Assembly (NCBI GenBank): GCA_002697475.1
Contig: NZVW01000142.1
Coordinates: 1 to 14,414 of the forward strand
DNA: 14,414 nucleotides
Reading direction: 5' to 3'
Source of the DNA: Aquimarina sp.
GTDB lineage: Bacteria > Bacteroidota > Bacteroidia > Flavobacteriales > Flavobacteriaceae
The translations under genes and the position numbers were made by a program. Positions 6,286 through 13,535 of this stretch are shown here, piece after piece; the stretch's first letter is position 1; every line of letters starts with the position of its first letter. Below the pieces are notes generated by a model. It saw nothing but the letters and a program-made list of their open reading frames with translations. It was not told where the DNA came from and did not search any database.

Positions 6286-7335
6286 ATGAAAACGATACTT
6301 TTAATTGAAGATGATACAGCATTAAGAGAAAACACAGCAGAGTTACTTGAACTTTCTGATTATACCGTGATCACAGCCCCTAACGGTAAATTAGGAATTG
6401 AGCATGCAAAAGCTCATAAACCGGACATCATTGTCTGCGATATCATGATGCCGGAAATTGATGGTTATGGTGTACTGGAAGCATTATCACTGGATCACCA
6501 TACCAGCCATATACCTTTCATTTTCTTATCGGCTAAAACTGAGCATAAAGAAATTAGAAAAGGTATGGATATGGGAGCAGATGACTACCTTACCAAGCCT
6601 TTTGATGAAGAAGAATTGATGAGCGCTATTGAAAGCAGATTGGCAAAGTCTAAACTTTTGAGGGATTTGTCATCCAGTAGCCCACAAAATGAAGAGGATG
6701 ACGATAAACTACGAAGCCTGCACGAATTAAAAAACTTCTTTGATGATTACGGAGAGTTAAAGAATTATAAAAAAGGAGAAAATATCTATCGCGAAGGCGA
6801 CCATTCCAATAAGGTTTTTTTAATCCTAAAGGGAGTCGTCAAGTCTCATAAAATGGATGAGAGCGGTAAGGAATTGATTACTGCCTTGTATAAAGCGGAT
6901 GATTTTCTGGGATTTACTTCATTTATGGACAACGTACCTTATCAGGAATCCGCAACTGCGGTAGAAGCTACAGAGCTGGCTGCAGTATCAAAAGATAACT
7001 TAAAGGATATATTGGAAAAGAGTAAGAATGTGTCCTTAGAGTTTATGGAATTGCTAACGGATAATCTATCTGATATTAAAGAGCAATTGTTACAAATGGC
7101 GTATAGTTCCGTAAGAAAGAAAACTGCCCAGACGATACTTCAGTTTGCAGCAGTATTGGATAAAAAACCGGAGGATGGAATAAAAATCTCCAGAAATGAT
7201 CTGGCCAGTGTAGCGGGTATTGCTACAGAGAGTTTGATCAGAACTTTATCCAGCTTTAAAAAAGAAGGACTGATAGAAATTGAAGGAAGAAATATTAAAA
7301 TCCTTCAATTGGATGAACTTCAGCATGTGGAATAA
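6286..7335 (+). CDS. Response regulator with CRP/FNR-type DNA-binding output
   Basis: A 349-residue fusion. Residues 1-122 are a complete receiver: acidic pair Asp9-Asp10, phosphoacceptor Asp52 in CDIMMP, Ser82 and Lys104 in TKPF. A Ser/Asp-rich linker (about 126-142) joins a cyclic-nucleotide-binding-type beta barrel (about 145-250), a long dimerisation helix (to about 275), and a winged helix with recognition segment ATESLIRTLSSF (313-324). The barrel lacks the cAMP pocket of CRP: the Glu of GEL is Phe210 and the Arg of ERS is Glu221. The protein also has no N-terminal cysteine cluster like that of FNR (only Cys51). Control is therefore probably by phosphorylation from the upstream kinase rather than by ligand. 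Glu315 and Arg319 occupy the base-contacting Glu and Arg positions of FNR and CRP. It is the likely activator of the FNR-box promoters in this window (inference). Confidence 0.93.
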   Translation: MKTILLIEDDTALRENTAELLELSDYTVITAPNGKLGIEHAKAHKPDIIVCDIMMPEIDGYGVLEALSLDHHTSHIPFIFLSAKTEHKEIRKGMDMGADDYLTKPFDEEELMSAIESRLAKSKLLRDLSSSSPQNEEDDDKLRSLHELKNFFDDYGELKNYKKGENIYREGDHSNKVFLILKGVVKSHKMDESGKELITALYKADDFLGFTSFMDNVPYQESATAVEATELAAVSKDNLKDILEKSKNVSLEFMELLTDNLSDIKEQLLQMAYSSVRKKTAQTILQFAAVLDKKPEDGIKISRNDLASVAGIATESLIRTLSSFKKEGLIEIEGRNIKILQLDELQHVE

Positions 7336-7413
7336 ACGATAAACCATTTCTGGAACTCTAGTCCCCGAGATATGTTTCTTATAATCGGGTTAATATTTGA
7401 GATTTGAAGTAAA

Positions 7414-7457
7414 CTGACATTTGTCATTTTTTAGCCTCTATCACATCAATACTTTTG
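7414..7457 (+). promoter_or_regulatory. FNR-box promoter of the usp-hemN operon
   Basis: Box CTGACATTTGTCAT at 7414-7427 (nine of ten half-site bases). A perfect -7 element TACTTTTG lies at 7450-7457. Centres at 7420.5 and 7453.5 are 33 bp apart. The expected start is near 7460, about 20 nt before the usp ATG. No TTTG -33 element is at the usual distance from the -7 element, so the promoter probably needs an activator. Confidence 0.75.
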
Positions 7458-7479
7458 CTATATAAACAAAGTAGTATTG

Positions 7480-8316
7480 ATGAAAAATGTTTTAATCCCA
7501 ACAGATTTTTCAGAGAATTCGTGGAGAGCGATATGCTATGGGATGTCTTTTCTTAAAGACAAAGAATGTAAGTTTTATTTGCTCCATGTTCTGGCTCATC
7601 ATCAATACATTCATGGGGATAATATGTACAATTCAGCGTTAGCGGTGAAATCAATCGCTACCAATGAACATATCCAAATGATGGAAGCTTTAATTACCCG
7701 CATTAAAAATCAGTTTTTAAATTCTAAACACACTATCGAAACTGTTTTTGAAACCACATTTTTCGTCGATGGTATTCGCAAGCAGATTGAAGAGCATGAA
7801 GTTGATTTGATTATTATGGGTACTAAAGGAGCTACAGGATTAAAAGAACTGACTGTAGGTAGTAATACAGGGGATGTTATCACAAAAGTGAAATGCCCGG
7901 TTCTAGTCGTTCCTGAAGATGCTAATTATAGCACTATTAAAGAAATTGTCTTTCCTACAGATTATAATATCTACTATAAATCCAGGATTATCGATACGAT
8001 TACTGAAGTTGTAAACTCTTACAGAGCTACACTCCATGTTTTGCACGTGGCTAAAAAGGAAAAAGAACTCACAGAATTACAACTTAAAAATAAAGACTAT
8101 CTGGATGATAGTCTTGAAGATATCAAACACAGTTTTCATTTTTTATCTCACGAAAATATTGAACAAGCTGTACAAAGCTTTGTTGAAAACAGAGAAATAG
8201 ATCTCATTACTATGGTGGCTAAAAATTTAAATTTCTTTCAACGAATTTTATTTCGCCCACTTGTAGAGAAAATTACTTATCACACAAAAATTCCATTTTT
8301 AATCTTACACGAATAA
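7480..8316 (+). CDS. Tandem-domain universal stress protein
   Basis: A 278-residue cytosolic protein of two UspA domains. Domain 1 (about 1-145) starts with the usual VLIPTDFSE and ends with an intact nucleotide-binding signature, G-2x-G-9x-G-S/T (GTKG nine residues before GSNT), so it probably binds ATP. Domain 2 (about 150-278) starts with IVFPTDY and has the LITMVAK strand, but the glycine loop is lost, a common state for the second half of tandem proteins. The start is taken as ATG 7480. A TTG directly before it is in frame but less likely. The stop is 1 bp before hemN, so the two are co-transcribed from the FNR-box promoter. Usp genes in cbb3/FNR regulons usually serve survival under low oxygen or energy shortage. 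Confidence 0.93.
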   Translation: MKNVLIPTDFSENSWRAICYGMSFLKDKECKFYLLHVLAHHQYIHGDNMYNSALAVKSIATNEHIQMMEALITRIKNQFLNSKHTIETVFETTFFVDGIRKQIEEHEVDLIIMGTKGATGLKELTVGSNTGDVITKVKCPVLVVPEDANYSTIKEIVFPTDYNIYYKSRIIDTITEVVNSYRATLHVLHVAKKEKELTELQLKNKDYLDDSLEDIKHSFHFLSHENIEQAVQSFVENREIDLITMVAKNLNFFQRILFRPLVEKITYHTKIPFLILHE

Positions 8317-8317
8317 T

Positions 8318-9682
8318 ATGTGCAGCACATTGGTTAATAAATATAATATTCCGGGTCCCCGGTATACGAGTTACCCCACAGTTCCTTATTGGGACATCAA
8401 TACATTTACTTTAAAAGGATGGAAGAAGTCTGTAAAGGATTCTTTTGATTCCAGTAATGAAGAAGAAGGACTAAGTATATATATCCACCTGCCTTTTTGC
8501 GAAAGTATGTGTACATTTTGTGGGTGTAATAAACGAATCACAAAAAGACATGAGGTTGAAATTCCTTATATACATACGTTATTGAAAGAATGGAGTCTAT
8601 ATTTGAAAATTTTCAATGCCCGGCCTAAGATCAAAGAATTACATTTAGGAGGAGGAACGCCTACTTTTTTTTCTCCTGAAAATTTAGAATTACTCATAAA
8701 AGGGGTACTTAAGCACGCCGATCTCGCTGAAGGCTATGAGTTTAGTTTTGAGGGACATCCTAATAACACCACAAAAGAACATCTTGAAACCTTGTACAAT
8801 ATAGGCTTTAGAAGAGTCAGTTTTGGTGTTCAGGATTATGACCCTGTAGTGCAAAACGCAATACACAGGATTCAATCTTTTGATACCGTCAAATATGGTA
8901 CGGAAACTGCCAGAGAAATAGGCTATACATCCGTGGGGCATGATATTATTTTTGGATTACCCTTTCAAACAAGTGCAGCGGTAACAAATACTATATTAAA
9001 GACTAAAGAATTGGCACCGGACCGTCTGGCGTATTACAGTTATGCTCACGTGCCCTGGCAGAGCGGAAATGGTCAACGGGGATTTAATGAAATGGATATC
9101 CCTGCAGGAAAGGAGAAAAGAGCACAATATGAGACTGGTAAATCATTACTGGAAGAAGTAGGGTATATAGAAATAGGGATGGATCATTTCGCCAAAAAAA
9201 ATGACAGCCTTTATCAGGCTATGAAAGACAATACACTTCATCGAAATTTTATGGGATACACAGCGTCAAAAACCAAGCTGATGATTGGGCTTGGTGTATC
9301 TGCCATAGGAGATAGCTGGACAGGTTTTGCTCAGAATGTAAAAGGAGTAGAAGAATATACACATTTAGTTAACGAAGGCATTCTACCTGTTTACAGAGGA
9401 CATCTTTTGTCACAAAAAGATGAGGTGGTCAGAAAGCATATATTAAACCTGATGTGTAATTTTAAGACAGATTTTGAGTCGGCTGAACTGAGTTTTGAAG
9501 AAGAAGAGCAGATCATTTTCAGGTTAGAAGAGATGATTCTTGATGATTTGGTTGAAGTAAAAAAAGGAAAGTTAATTATTACAGAAAAAGGAAAATCCTT
9601 TGTGCGTAACATTTGTATGGCTTTTGATCTAAGACTACAACAGGAAAAACCAGAGACAAATTTGTTTTCGCAGACGGTTTGA
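8318..9682 (+). CDS. hemN: Oxygen-independent coproporphyrinogen III dehydrogenase
   Basis: Radical SAM enzyme of heme synthesis that decarboxylates coproporphyrinogen III to protoporphyrinogen IX without oxygen. At 454 residues it is the length of true HemN, not the shorter HemW. It has the HemN-only N-terminus PGPRYTSYPT (12-21), Tyr55 and Cys61, Cys65, Cys68 and Cys70 (the CxxxCxxCxC cluster motif). Each is one number below the E. coli residues Tyr56, Cys62, Cys66, Cys69 and Cys71. GGGTPTFF follows as the SAM-binding strand, and the C-terminal domain is complete. ATG lies 1 bp after the usp stop. It supplies heme when oxygen is scarce, matching the heme demand of the cbb3 oxidase coded nearby. 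A strong terminator follows. Confidence 0.96.
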   Translation: MCSTLVNKYNIPGPRYTSYPTVPYWDINTFTLKGWKKSVKDSFDSSNEEEGLSIYIHLPFCESMCTFCGCNKRITKRHEVEIPYIHTLLKEWSLYLKIFNARPKIKELHLGGGTPTFFSPENLELLIKGVLKHADLAEGYEFSFEGHPNNTTKEHLETLYNIGFRRVSFGVQDYDPVVQNAIHRIQSFDTVKYGTETAREIGYTSVGHDIIFGLPFQTSAAVTNTILKTKELAPDRLAYYSYAHVPWQSGNGQRGFNEMDIPAGKEKRAQYETGKSLLEEVGYIEIGMDHFAKKNDSLYQAMKDNTLHRNFMGYTASKTKLMIGLGVSAIGDSWTGFAQNVKGVEEYTHLVNEGILPVYRGHLLSQKDEVVRKHILNLMCNFKTDFESAELSFEEEEQIIFRLEEMILDDLVEVKKGKLIITEKGKSFVRNICMAFDLRLQQEKPETNLFSQTV

Positions 9683-9711
9683 TTTAGGAGTTTGTGTTAT
9701 TCAATTTTTAA

Positions 9712-9743
9712 AAAACCCGGGAGTTGAATCTCCCGGGTTTTCA
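9712..9743 (+). terminator. Intrinsic terminator after hemN
   Basis: Perfect 12-bp stem (9712-9723 with 9730-9741) containing a CCCGGG core and a 6-nt loop, followed by TTTTC. It lies 30 bp after the hemN stop. It is oriented to end the usp-hemN transcript, though its A-rich left arm would give a U tract on the other strand too. Confidence 0.9.
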
Positions 9744-9759
9744 TTTGGTTTCAGCAAAT

Positions 9760-9803
9760 GTAACTTTTGTTACTGATAGCTCCCAGGCTCATAATTATCT
9801 TTG
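9760..9803 (+). promoter_or_regulatory. Orphan promoter with variant FNR-type palindrome
   Basis: Perfect palindrome GTAACTTTTGTTAC at 9760-9773 (5-4-5 geometry, half-site GTAAC rather than ATGAC) and a perfect -7 element TATCTTTG at 9796-9803. Centres at 9766.5 and 9799.5 are 33 bp apart, exactly as in the other four promoters. It points right, into a stretch with no gene on that strand, only a terminator some 45 bp further on. Confidence 0.65.
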
Positions 9804-9805
9804 TA

Positions 9806-9882
9806 GTACTAAAAATGATTAGTAAGTTTTTTTGATTGATTGGTTTGAGAAAAGGATAACGAATAGCTATCCTTTTCTTTAT
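9806..9882 (+). ncRNA. Candidate small RNA (about 75 nt)
   Basis: A transcript started by the promoter at 9760-9803 would begin near 9806 and meet the hairpin at 9849-9877 with its U-rich tail. The product would be about 75 nt with a 40-nt single-stranded 5' part, A- and U-rich and containing a run of seven U and GAUUGAUUGG. The only start codon in it (9815) gives six codons. No Rfam family is recognised. FnrS of E. coli, an FNR-activated small RNA, is a functional analogy only. The support is the promoter and terminator, not sequence conservation. Confidence 0.45.
9849..9880. terminator. Terminator shared by convergent transcripts
   Basis: Perfect 10-bp stem (9849-9858 with 9868-9877) and a 9-nt loop. 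On the plus strand it is followed by TTTATTTC, ending the candidate small RNA. On the minus strand it begins 1 nt after the stop of the TauE/SafE-like gene and ends in TTTTCTC, so it can also end the cco cluster transcript. Confidence 0.75.
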
Positions 9883-10601
9883 TTCAAGATAGTACATTCA
9901 TAGCTTGAAGAAACCTTTGGATTACCTAAATCTAAAGAGGATGGAGAAAAGTAAGGAATACCCAATCCCAGACCTCTAATAATGAATACAATTCCTAATG
10001 CAATTATTAGAATCGGAACCAGTTTTTGTAATCGCAATCTGGTATGTGACGAAATGAATGATTTTAAATAAGACGTGGCAGTCATTAGAGGTACCGTGCC
10101 CAAGCCAAATAATATCATATATAAAATGCTGTGAAAAACATTACCAAAAGACAAAGACCCTAACACCGCAATATAAATCAAACCACAGGGTAAAAAACCA
10201 TTAAGGAAGCCTATTGTCAAAAATGTATCAGGATTTTTGTTTTTAAACTGTGCACCCAGATATATTTTGAGCTTTAGAATAAAATTATATATGGGTTTAT
10301 TCAATCCTGTTTTAAAGCTAGATGTGTAATAAGATACGACAGATAAGATCATTGCAACACCAATTATAATAGATAGTAATTGTTGTAAACCAAATAAGGA
10401 CAATCCTTTTCCTATCAACCCAAAAAACAAGCCAATAAGCGCATAAGAAAATATTCTGCCTAAATGGTATAGACTAATTAAATAAAGTTTTTTGATTGGG
10501 TTTTGAATACGACCGGTAGGAAGAGAAAATGCGATAGGGCCACACATGCCTACACAATGAAGACTCCCTAAAAACCCAAATATGAATCCGCTTATCAACA
10601 T
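9879..10601 (-). CDS. TauE/SafE-like (DsbD_2-type) membrane protein of the cco cluster
   Basis: Inner membrane protein of 240 residues with about six hydrophobic segments. The first carries GSLHCVGMCGP (His15, Cys16, Cys20) and the fourth GFLPCGLIY (Cys139). YHLGRIFSY (His46) lies between. This Cys and His pattern is typical of the sulfite-exporter-like / DsbD transmembrane family (PF13386 type) that accompanies cbb3 oxidase genes. Members are thought to take part in metal (copper) supply or redox steps in oxidase assembly, so sulfite export should not be assumed. The last about 25 residues form a soluble tail that ends ECTILK. It is the last gene of the cluster, 2 bp after ccoH, and its stop abuts the shared terminator. 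Confidence 0.85.
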   Translation of the reverse strand: MLISGFIFGFLGSLHCVGMCGPIAFSLPTGRIQNPIKKLYLISLYHLGRIFSYALIGLFFGLIGKGLSLFGLQQLLSIIIGVAMILSVVSYYTSSFKTGLNKPIYNFILKLKIYLGAQFKNKNPDTFLTIGFLNGFLPCGLIYIAVLGSLSFGNVFHSILYMILFGLGTVPLMTATSYLKSFISSHTRLRLQKLVPILIIALGIVFIIRGLGLGIPYFSPSSLDLGNPKVSSSYECTILK

Positions 10602-10603
10602 TT

Positions 10604-11053
10604 TTATAAATTCAATTGTTTAATAACCGTATAATTTTGATCGCTAATACTCCATCTTACCGTAAGATTCCATCTACCTTTTGCAAGCTTATGAGTCGGG
10701 ATAAAAAATTGTCTGCCCTTCTTTAATTGTATGGGGATTTTAAAGTCCTGAGATTTGTCAGAAGGTCTATAAAATTCAACATTCCCAGTAAGTTTATTTA
10801 AGTCTTTACTTTTAGGAAATGTTATACAAATCATTTGACTTTTGAGCTCGATGGATAACTCCTTACCTAATAAAACGGCATTTTTCTGCTCATTAATTTG
10901 TTGCTGATAAGCTAACTCCTGTTTGTAATACTCTTCTGTTACAAGATCATGACTATACTTGTCATTTGTATTCATTTTGATCACAAAAAATAAAATGAAA
11001 GAAATGAAACACACAAAAGCTATTACAATCCCTGTTCCCCAGTTAATTTTCAT
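10604..11053 (-). CDS. ccoH: FixH/CcoH family oxidase assembly protein
   Basis: A 149-residue protein with a single N-terminal membrane anchor (about residues 7-26, GIVIAFVCFISFILFFVIKM) and a periplasmic beta-rich domain. The landmark after the anchor is the family's D-L-V-x-E-x-Y-Y pattern (DLVTEEYYKQEL), then the later strands GNVEFYRPSD and the near-terminal KGRWNLTVRW. FixH/CcoH is required for cbb3 oxidase assembly and stays associated with the complex in proteobacteria. It lies 31 bp after ccoG and 2 bp before the TauE/SafE-like gene, the common order in this phylum. Sequence conservation in the family is low, and position supports the call as much as sequence does. Confidence 0.88.
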   Translation of the reverse strand: MKINWGTGIVIAFVCFISFILFFVIKMNTNDKYSHDLVTEEYYKQELAYQQQINEQKNAVLLGKELSIELKSQMICITFPKSKDLNKLTGNVEFYRPSDKSQDFKIPIQLKKGRQFFIPTHKLAKGRWNLTVRWSISDQNYTVIKQLNL

Positions 11054-11084
11054 ATTACGAATATTTTAAAGTTGAAACTTGTTT

Positions 11085-12506
11085 CTATCGGTAACTTCTG
11101 GGACCCAAAAAGGAAGCCTTAGAAGTTTCAATTAATTTATCCCCGCTAAAAACACCTATTTTGATTTTCACCTTATCTCCATTAAGTATGGCAGCGTTGA
11201 TTCTTATAAACAGTGTACCCTCTGCTAACCCTTGTTTAGGCACTGTTATGCTTTGATTACCTACTAAACTGACCTCACCATTATGAGAAAGAAGTTTAAG
11301 ATGTACATCTTCTATCTCTTCAGTGGTTTTATTAATAATTTTATAGGTAAAAACATTGCTTATGATATTATTTTCCTGGCGCTCATAAAGCTGACCAGGA
11401 AGTCTTAGGATAGTAGCTTCTACATCATTTCTTAAGAAAAGCATTCCTATAAAGACTCCGATAAGTATAGTAAGCACTACTGTATAGGCAACTAATCTTC
11501 CTGTAAATCTGAATTTTTCTTTTTGGGCAATATTATTTTCACTGGCATAGCGGATAAGTCCTTTAGGTAAGTTGACATTCTCCATAATATGATCACATGC
11601 ATCAATACAGGCAGTACAGTTCACACACTCCAGCTGGGTTCCATTTCTTATATCAATACCTGTGGGACAAACCTGTACACATTGAAAACAATCAATACAA
11701 TCTCCTTTACCTGTTAGTGCTCTGTTTTCTTTTTTGTTGAATTTAGCTCTGCCGGTTTCTTTTTCACCTCGTTTATAATCATAGGCGACAACTATAGATT
11801 TTGAATCTAATAGCACCCCTTGCAATCTCCCGTAAGGGCAAGCGATAATGCAAACCTGCTCTCTAAACCAGGCAAAAACAAAATAAAAAATTATTGTAAA
11901 TATGAGAAGTGATACTAAGGTTCCGGTGTGTTTAAAGGGGCCCTCCGTAATATAGTTTAACAATTCATCACTACCTATAAGATAGGCTAAAAACACATTA
12001 GCAATACAGAATGAAATAATAAAGAATATAAGCCATTTCAGACTTTTTTTCCTAATCTTTTCAGTATTCCAGGGTTGTTTGTCCAGTCGTATTTGTTTGC
12101 CACGATCTCCTTCAATCCAGTATTCAATTTTTCTGAAAACCATTTCCATAAAAATGGTTTGAGGACATATCCAGCCACAGAAAATCCTTCCAAAAGCAAC
12201 AGTAAAAAGCGTAACAAATATAACTCCTATAATCATGGATAGTACAAAGAGATGAAAATCCTGTGGCCAGAAGGGGGCACTAAAGATGTTAAATCTTCTA
12301 TCTAAAAAATTGAATAATAAAAATTGATTACCATTAATTTTTACAAAAGGAGCCGCAAATAGAAACAACAGTAACCCATAACTTACCCAGCTCCTGTAGT
12401 TATAAAATTTACCGTCGGGCTTTTTAGGATACACCCAGGCACGTTTACCTTCTTCATTTATGGTCCCTATGGAATCTCTGAATTTTTCGTTTTTTGGTGT
12501 TTCCAT
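11085..12506 (-). CDS. ccoG: Cytochrome c oxidase accessory protein CcoG (RdxA/FixG)
   Basis: Membrane iron-sulfur protein of 473 residues needed for cbb3 maturation and reported to act in copper reduction in related systems. Visible in order: a cytosolic N-terminus, several membrane segments (about 41-57, 86-108, 155-178, 197-214), two membrane-proximal Cys pairs (Cys110/Cys114 in FCGWICPQ and Cys219/Cys223 in CIIACPYGR), a 2x[4Fe-4S] ferredoxin domain with Cys270, 273, 276, 280 and Cys294, 297, 300, 304, a last membrane segment (about 333-355), and a periplasmic beta-sandwich to the C-terminus. All cluster ligands are present. The gene lies 42 bp after ccoP and 31 bp before ccoH. Confidence 0.96.
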   Translation of the reverse strand: METPKNEKFRDSIGTINEEGKRAWVYPKKPDGKFYNYRSWVSYGLLLFLFAAPFVKINGNQFLLFNFLDRRFNIFSAPFWPQDFHLFVLSMIIGVIFVTLFTVAFGRIFCGWICPQTIFMEMVFRKIEYWIEGDRGKQIRLDKQPWNTEKIRKKSLKWLIFFIISFCIANVFLAYLIGSDELLNYITEGPFKHTGTLVSLLIFTIIFYFVFAWFREQVCIIACPYGRLQGVLLDSKSIVVAYDYKRGEKETGRAKFNKKENRALTGKGDCIDCFQCVQVCPTGIDIRNGTQLECVNCTACIDACDHIMENVNLPKGLIRYASENNIAQKEKFRFTGRLVAYTVVLTILIGVFIGMLFLRNDVEATILRLPGQLYERQENNIISNVFTYKIINKTTEEIEDVHLKLLSHNGEVSLVGNQSITVPKQGLAEGTLFIRINAAILNGDKVKIKIGVFSGDKLIETSKASFLGPRSYR

Positions 12507-12548
12507 TTTGCTTAAAAGCAGACATTTTGGGTATTCTTTTAGTACCTC

Positions 12549-13535
12549 TTAGTTGTCTGTCGGATTATCGATTAGTATCTCAGTTTTAGTCATTTCATCG
12601 TTAAGAGAGTCCATCAACTGCTCGTGTGTTTCTTCTTCTGGTACAATAACATTAGGACTATCCGGATCAATCCAGATCTCTCCTTCCGGAGCTTTTGGTT
12701 CTGCAGGAGATGTCCCGCTAAGAGAGACCACATAACTAGCTACCTGTGCCATTTCTGACGGTTTCAAAGTTTGTTTCCAGGCAACCATACCTTTTCCATC
12801 TCTACCTCCTTCAGAAATAGTCCTGAAGACATTTTTGATGCCACCACCATTAATCCAGTATTCATCAGTAAGATTGGGTCCTATACCTCCACCACCATCA
12901 TCTTTATGGCAGGCTACACAATTAGCAACAAAAATGTTACTACCTGCTGTAAGATCAGAAGCTTCTGTGAGTAAGACTACAGTGTTGACATCTATAAGGT
13001 CTTTAGCTGTTTTTTTATACTCTTCGATTGCTATTTGTGCCTCAGCTACTTCCATTAGATATTCTTCATCCTGAGTGTAGTCATCAAAAACATGAAATCG
13101 TATCATATAGATAATCCCAAAAACAATGGTGGCATAAAACCCATAGATCCACCAAGGAGGAAGATTATTGTCCAATTCTTTAATACCATCATAATTGTGG
13201 TCCAGAATTATTTCTTCTTCCTCTTCCACGGGAGTACTGTCAACAAGTTTCAGGTAGATGTTTCTAAACCATTGAATTCGTTTTTGTTCTTTAAGTTTTT
13301 TGTTAAGTAGAAATCTTTCCTGAGCTTCCGGTTTTAGAGCCAGAAACAGAATATTGCGTAACGCAGAGACACAAATTTCTATAGCAATAGCAAATAGCAA
13401 TACTATCCCCAGCCAAACCCACACTAAAGGTTCTGATAGAATGGCCCAGGTTTCACTTTTATATGTCCATTCCATAATACCCCAAGCAATAAGTACTATG
13501 ACAATAATTCTTACTAATGATATGATTTTTTTCAT
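12549..13535 (-). CDS. ccoP: cbb3 oxidase subunit CcoP, mono-heme with N-terminal membrane extension
   Basis: Membrane-bound c-type cytochrome of the cbb3 oxidase, 328 residues. The canonical CcoP start, HNYDGIKELDNNLPPWW, appears only at residues 113-129, followed by the usual membrane anchor (about 130-147) and a cytochrome c domain with CVACH (206-210) and probable axial Met250 in GKGMVAW. Unusual points: about 110 extra residues at the N-terminus with two further hydrophobic segments (about 5-21 and 36-58) and a basic loop; only one CxxCH where most proteobacterial CcoP have two; and an acidic, Pro-rich tail of about 50 residues. Its ATG overlaps the ccoQ stop by 4 bp (ATGA), which suggests translational coupling. 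Confidence 0.95.
   Translation of the reverse strand: MKKIISLVRIIVIVLIAWGIMEWTYKSETWAILSEPLVWVWLGIVLLFAIAIEICVSALRNILFLALKPEAQERFLLNKKLKEQKRIQWFRNIYLKLVDSTPVEEEEEIILDHNYDGIKELDNNLPPWWIYGFYATIVFGIIYMIRFHVFDDYTQDEEYLMEVAEAQIAIEEYKKTAKDLIDVNTVVLLTEASDLTAGSNIFVANCVACHKDDGGGGIGPNLTDEYWINGGGIKNVFRTISEGGRDGKGMVAWKQTLKPSEMAQVASYVVSLSGTSPAEPKAPEGEIWIDPDSPNVIVPEEETHEQLMDSLNDEMTKTEILIDNPTDN

Noticed and set aside
9815..9835. Six-codon open frame (MISKFF) in the candidate small RNA
   Set aside because: Too short, no ribosome-binding signal, and AT-rich sequence gives such frames by chance. A leader peptide role has no downstream gene to regulate.
9879..10601. Sulfite exporter function from the TauE/SafE name
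   Set aside because: The HCVGMC and LPCG motifs and the cco context fit the oxidase-associated DsbD_2-type branch. Nothing points to sulfite.
13498..13511. ATGACAATAATTCT, half of an FNR-like box near the ccoP start
   Set aside because: Only the left half matches and it is within ccoP coding sequence inside an operon.
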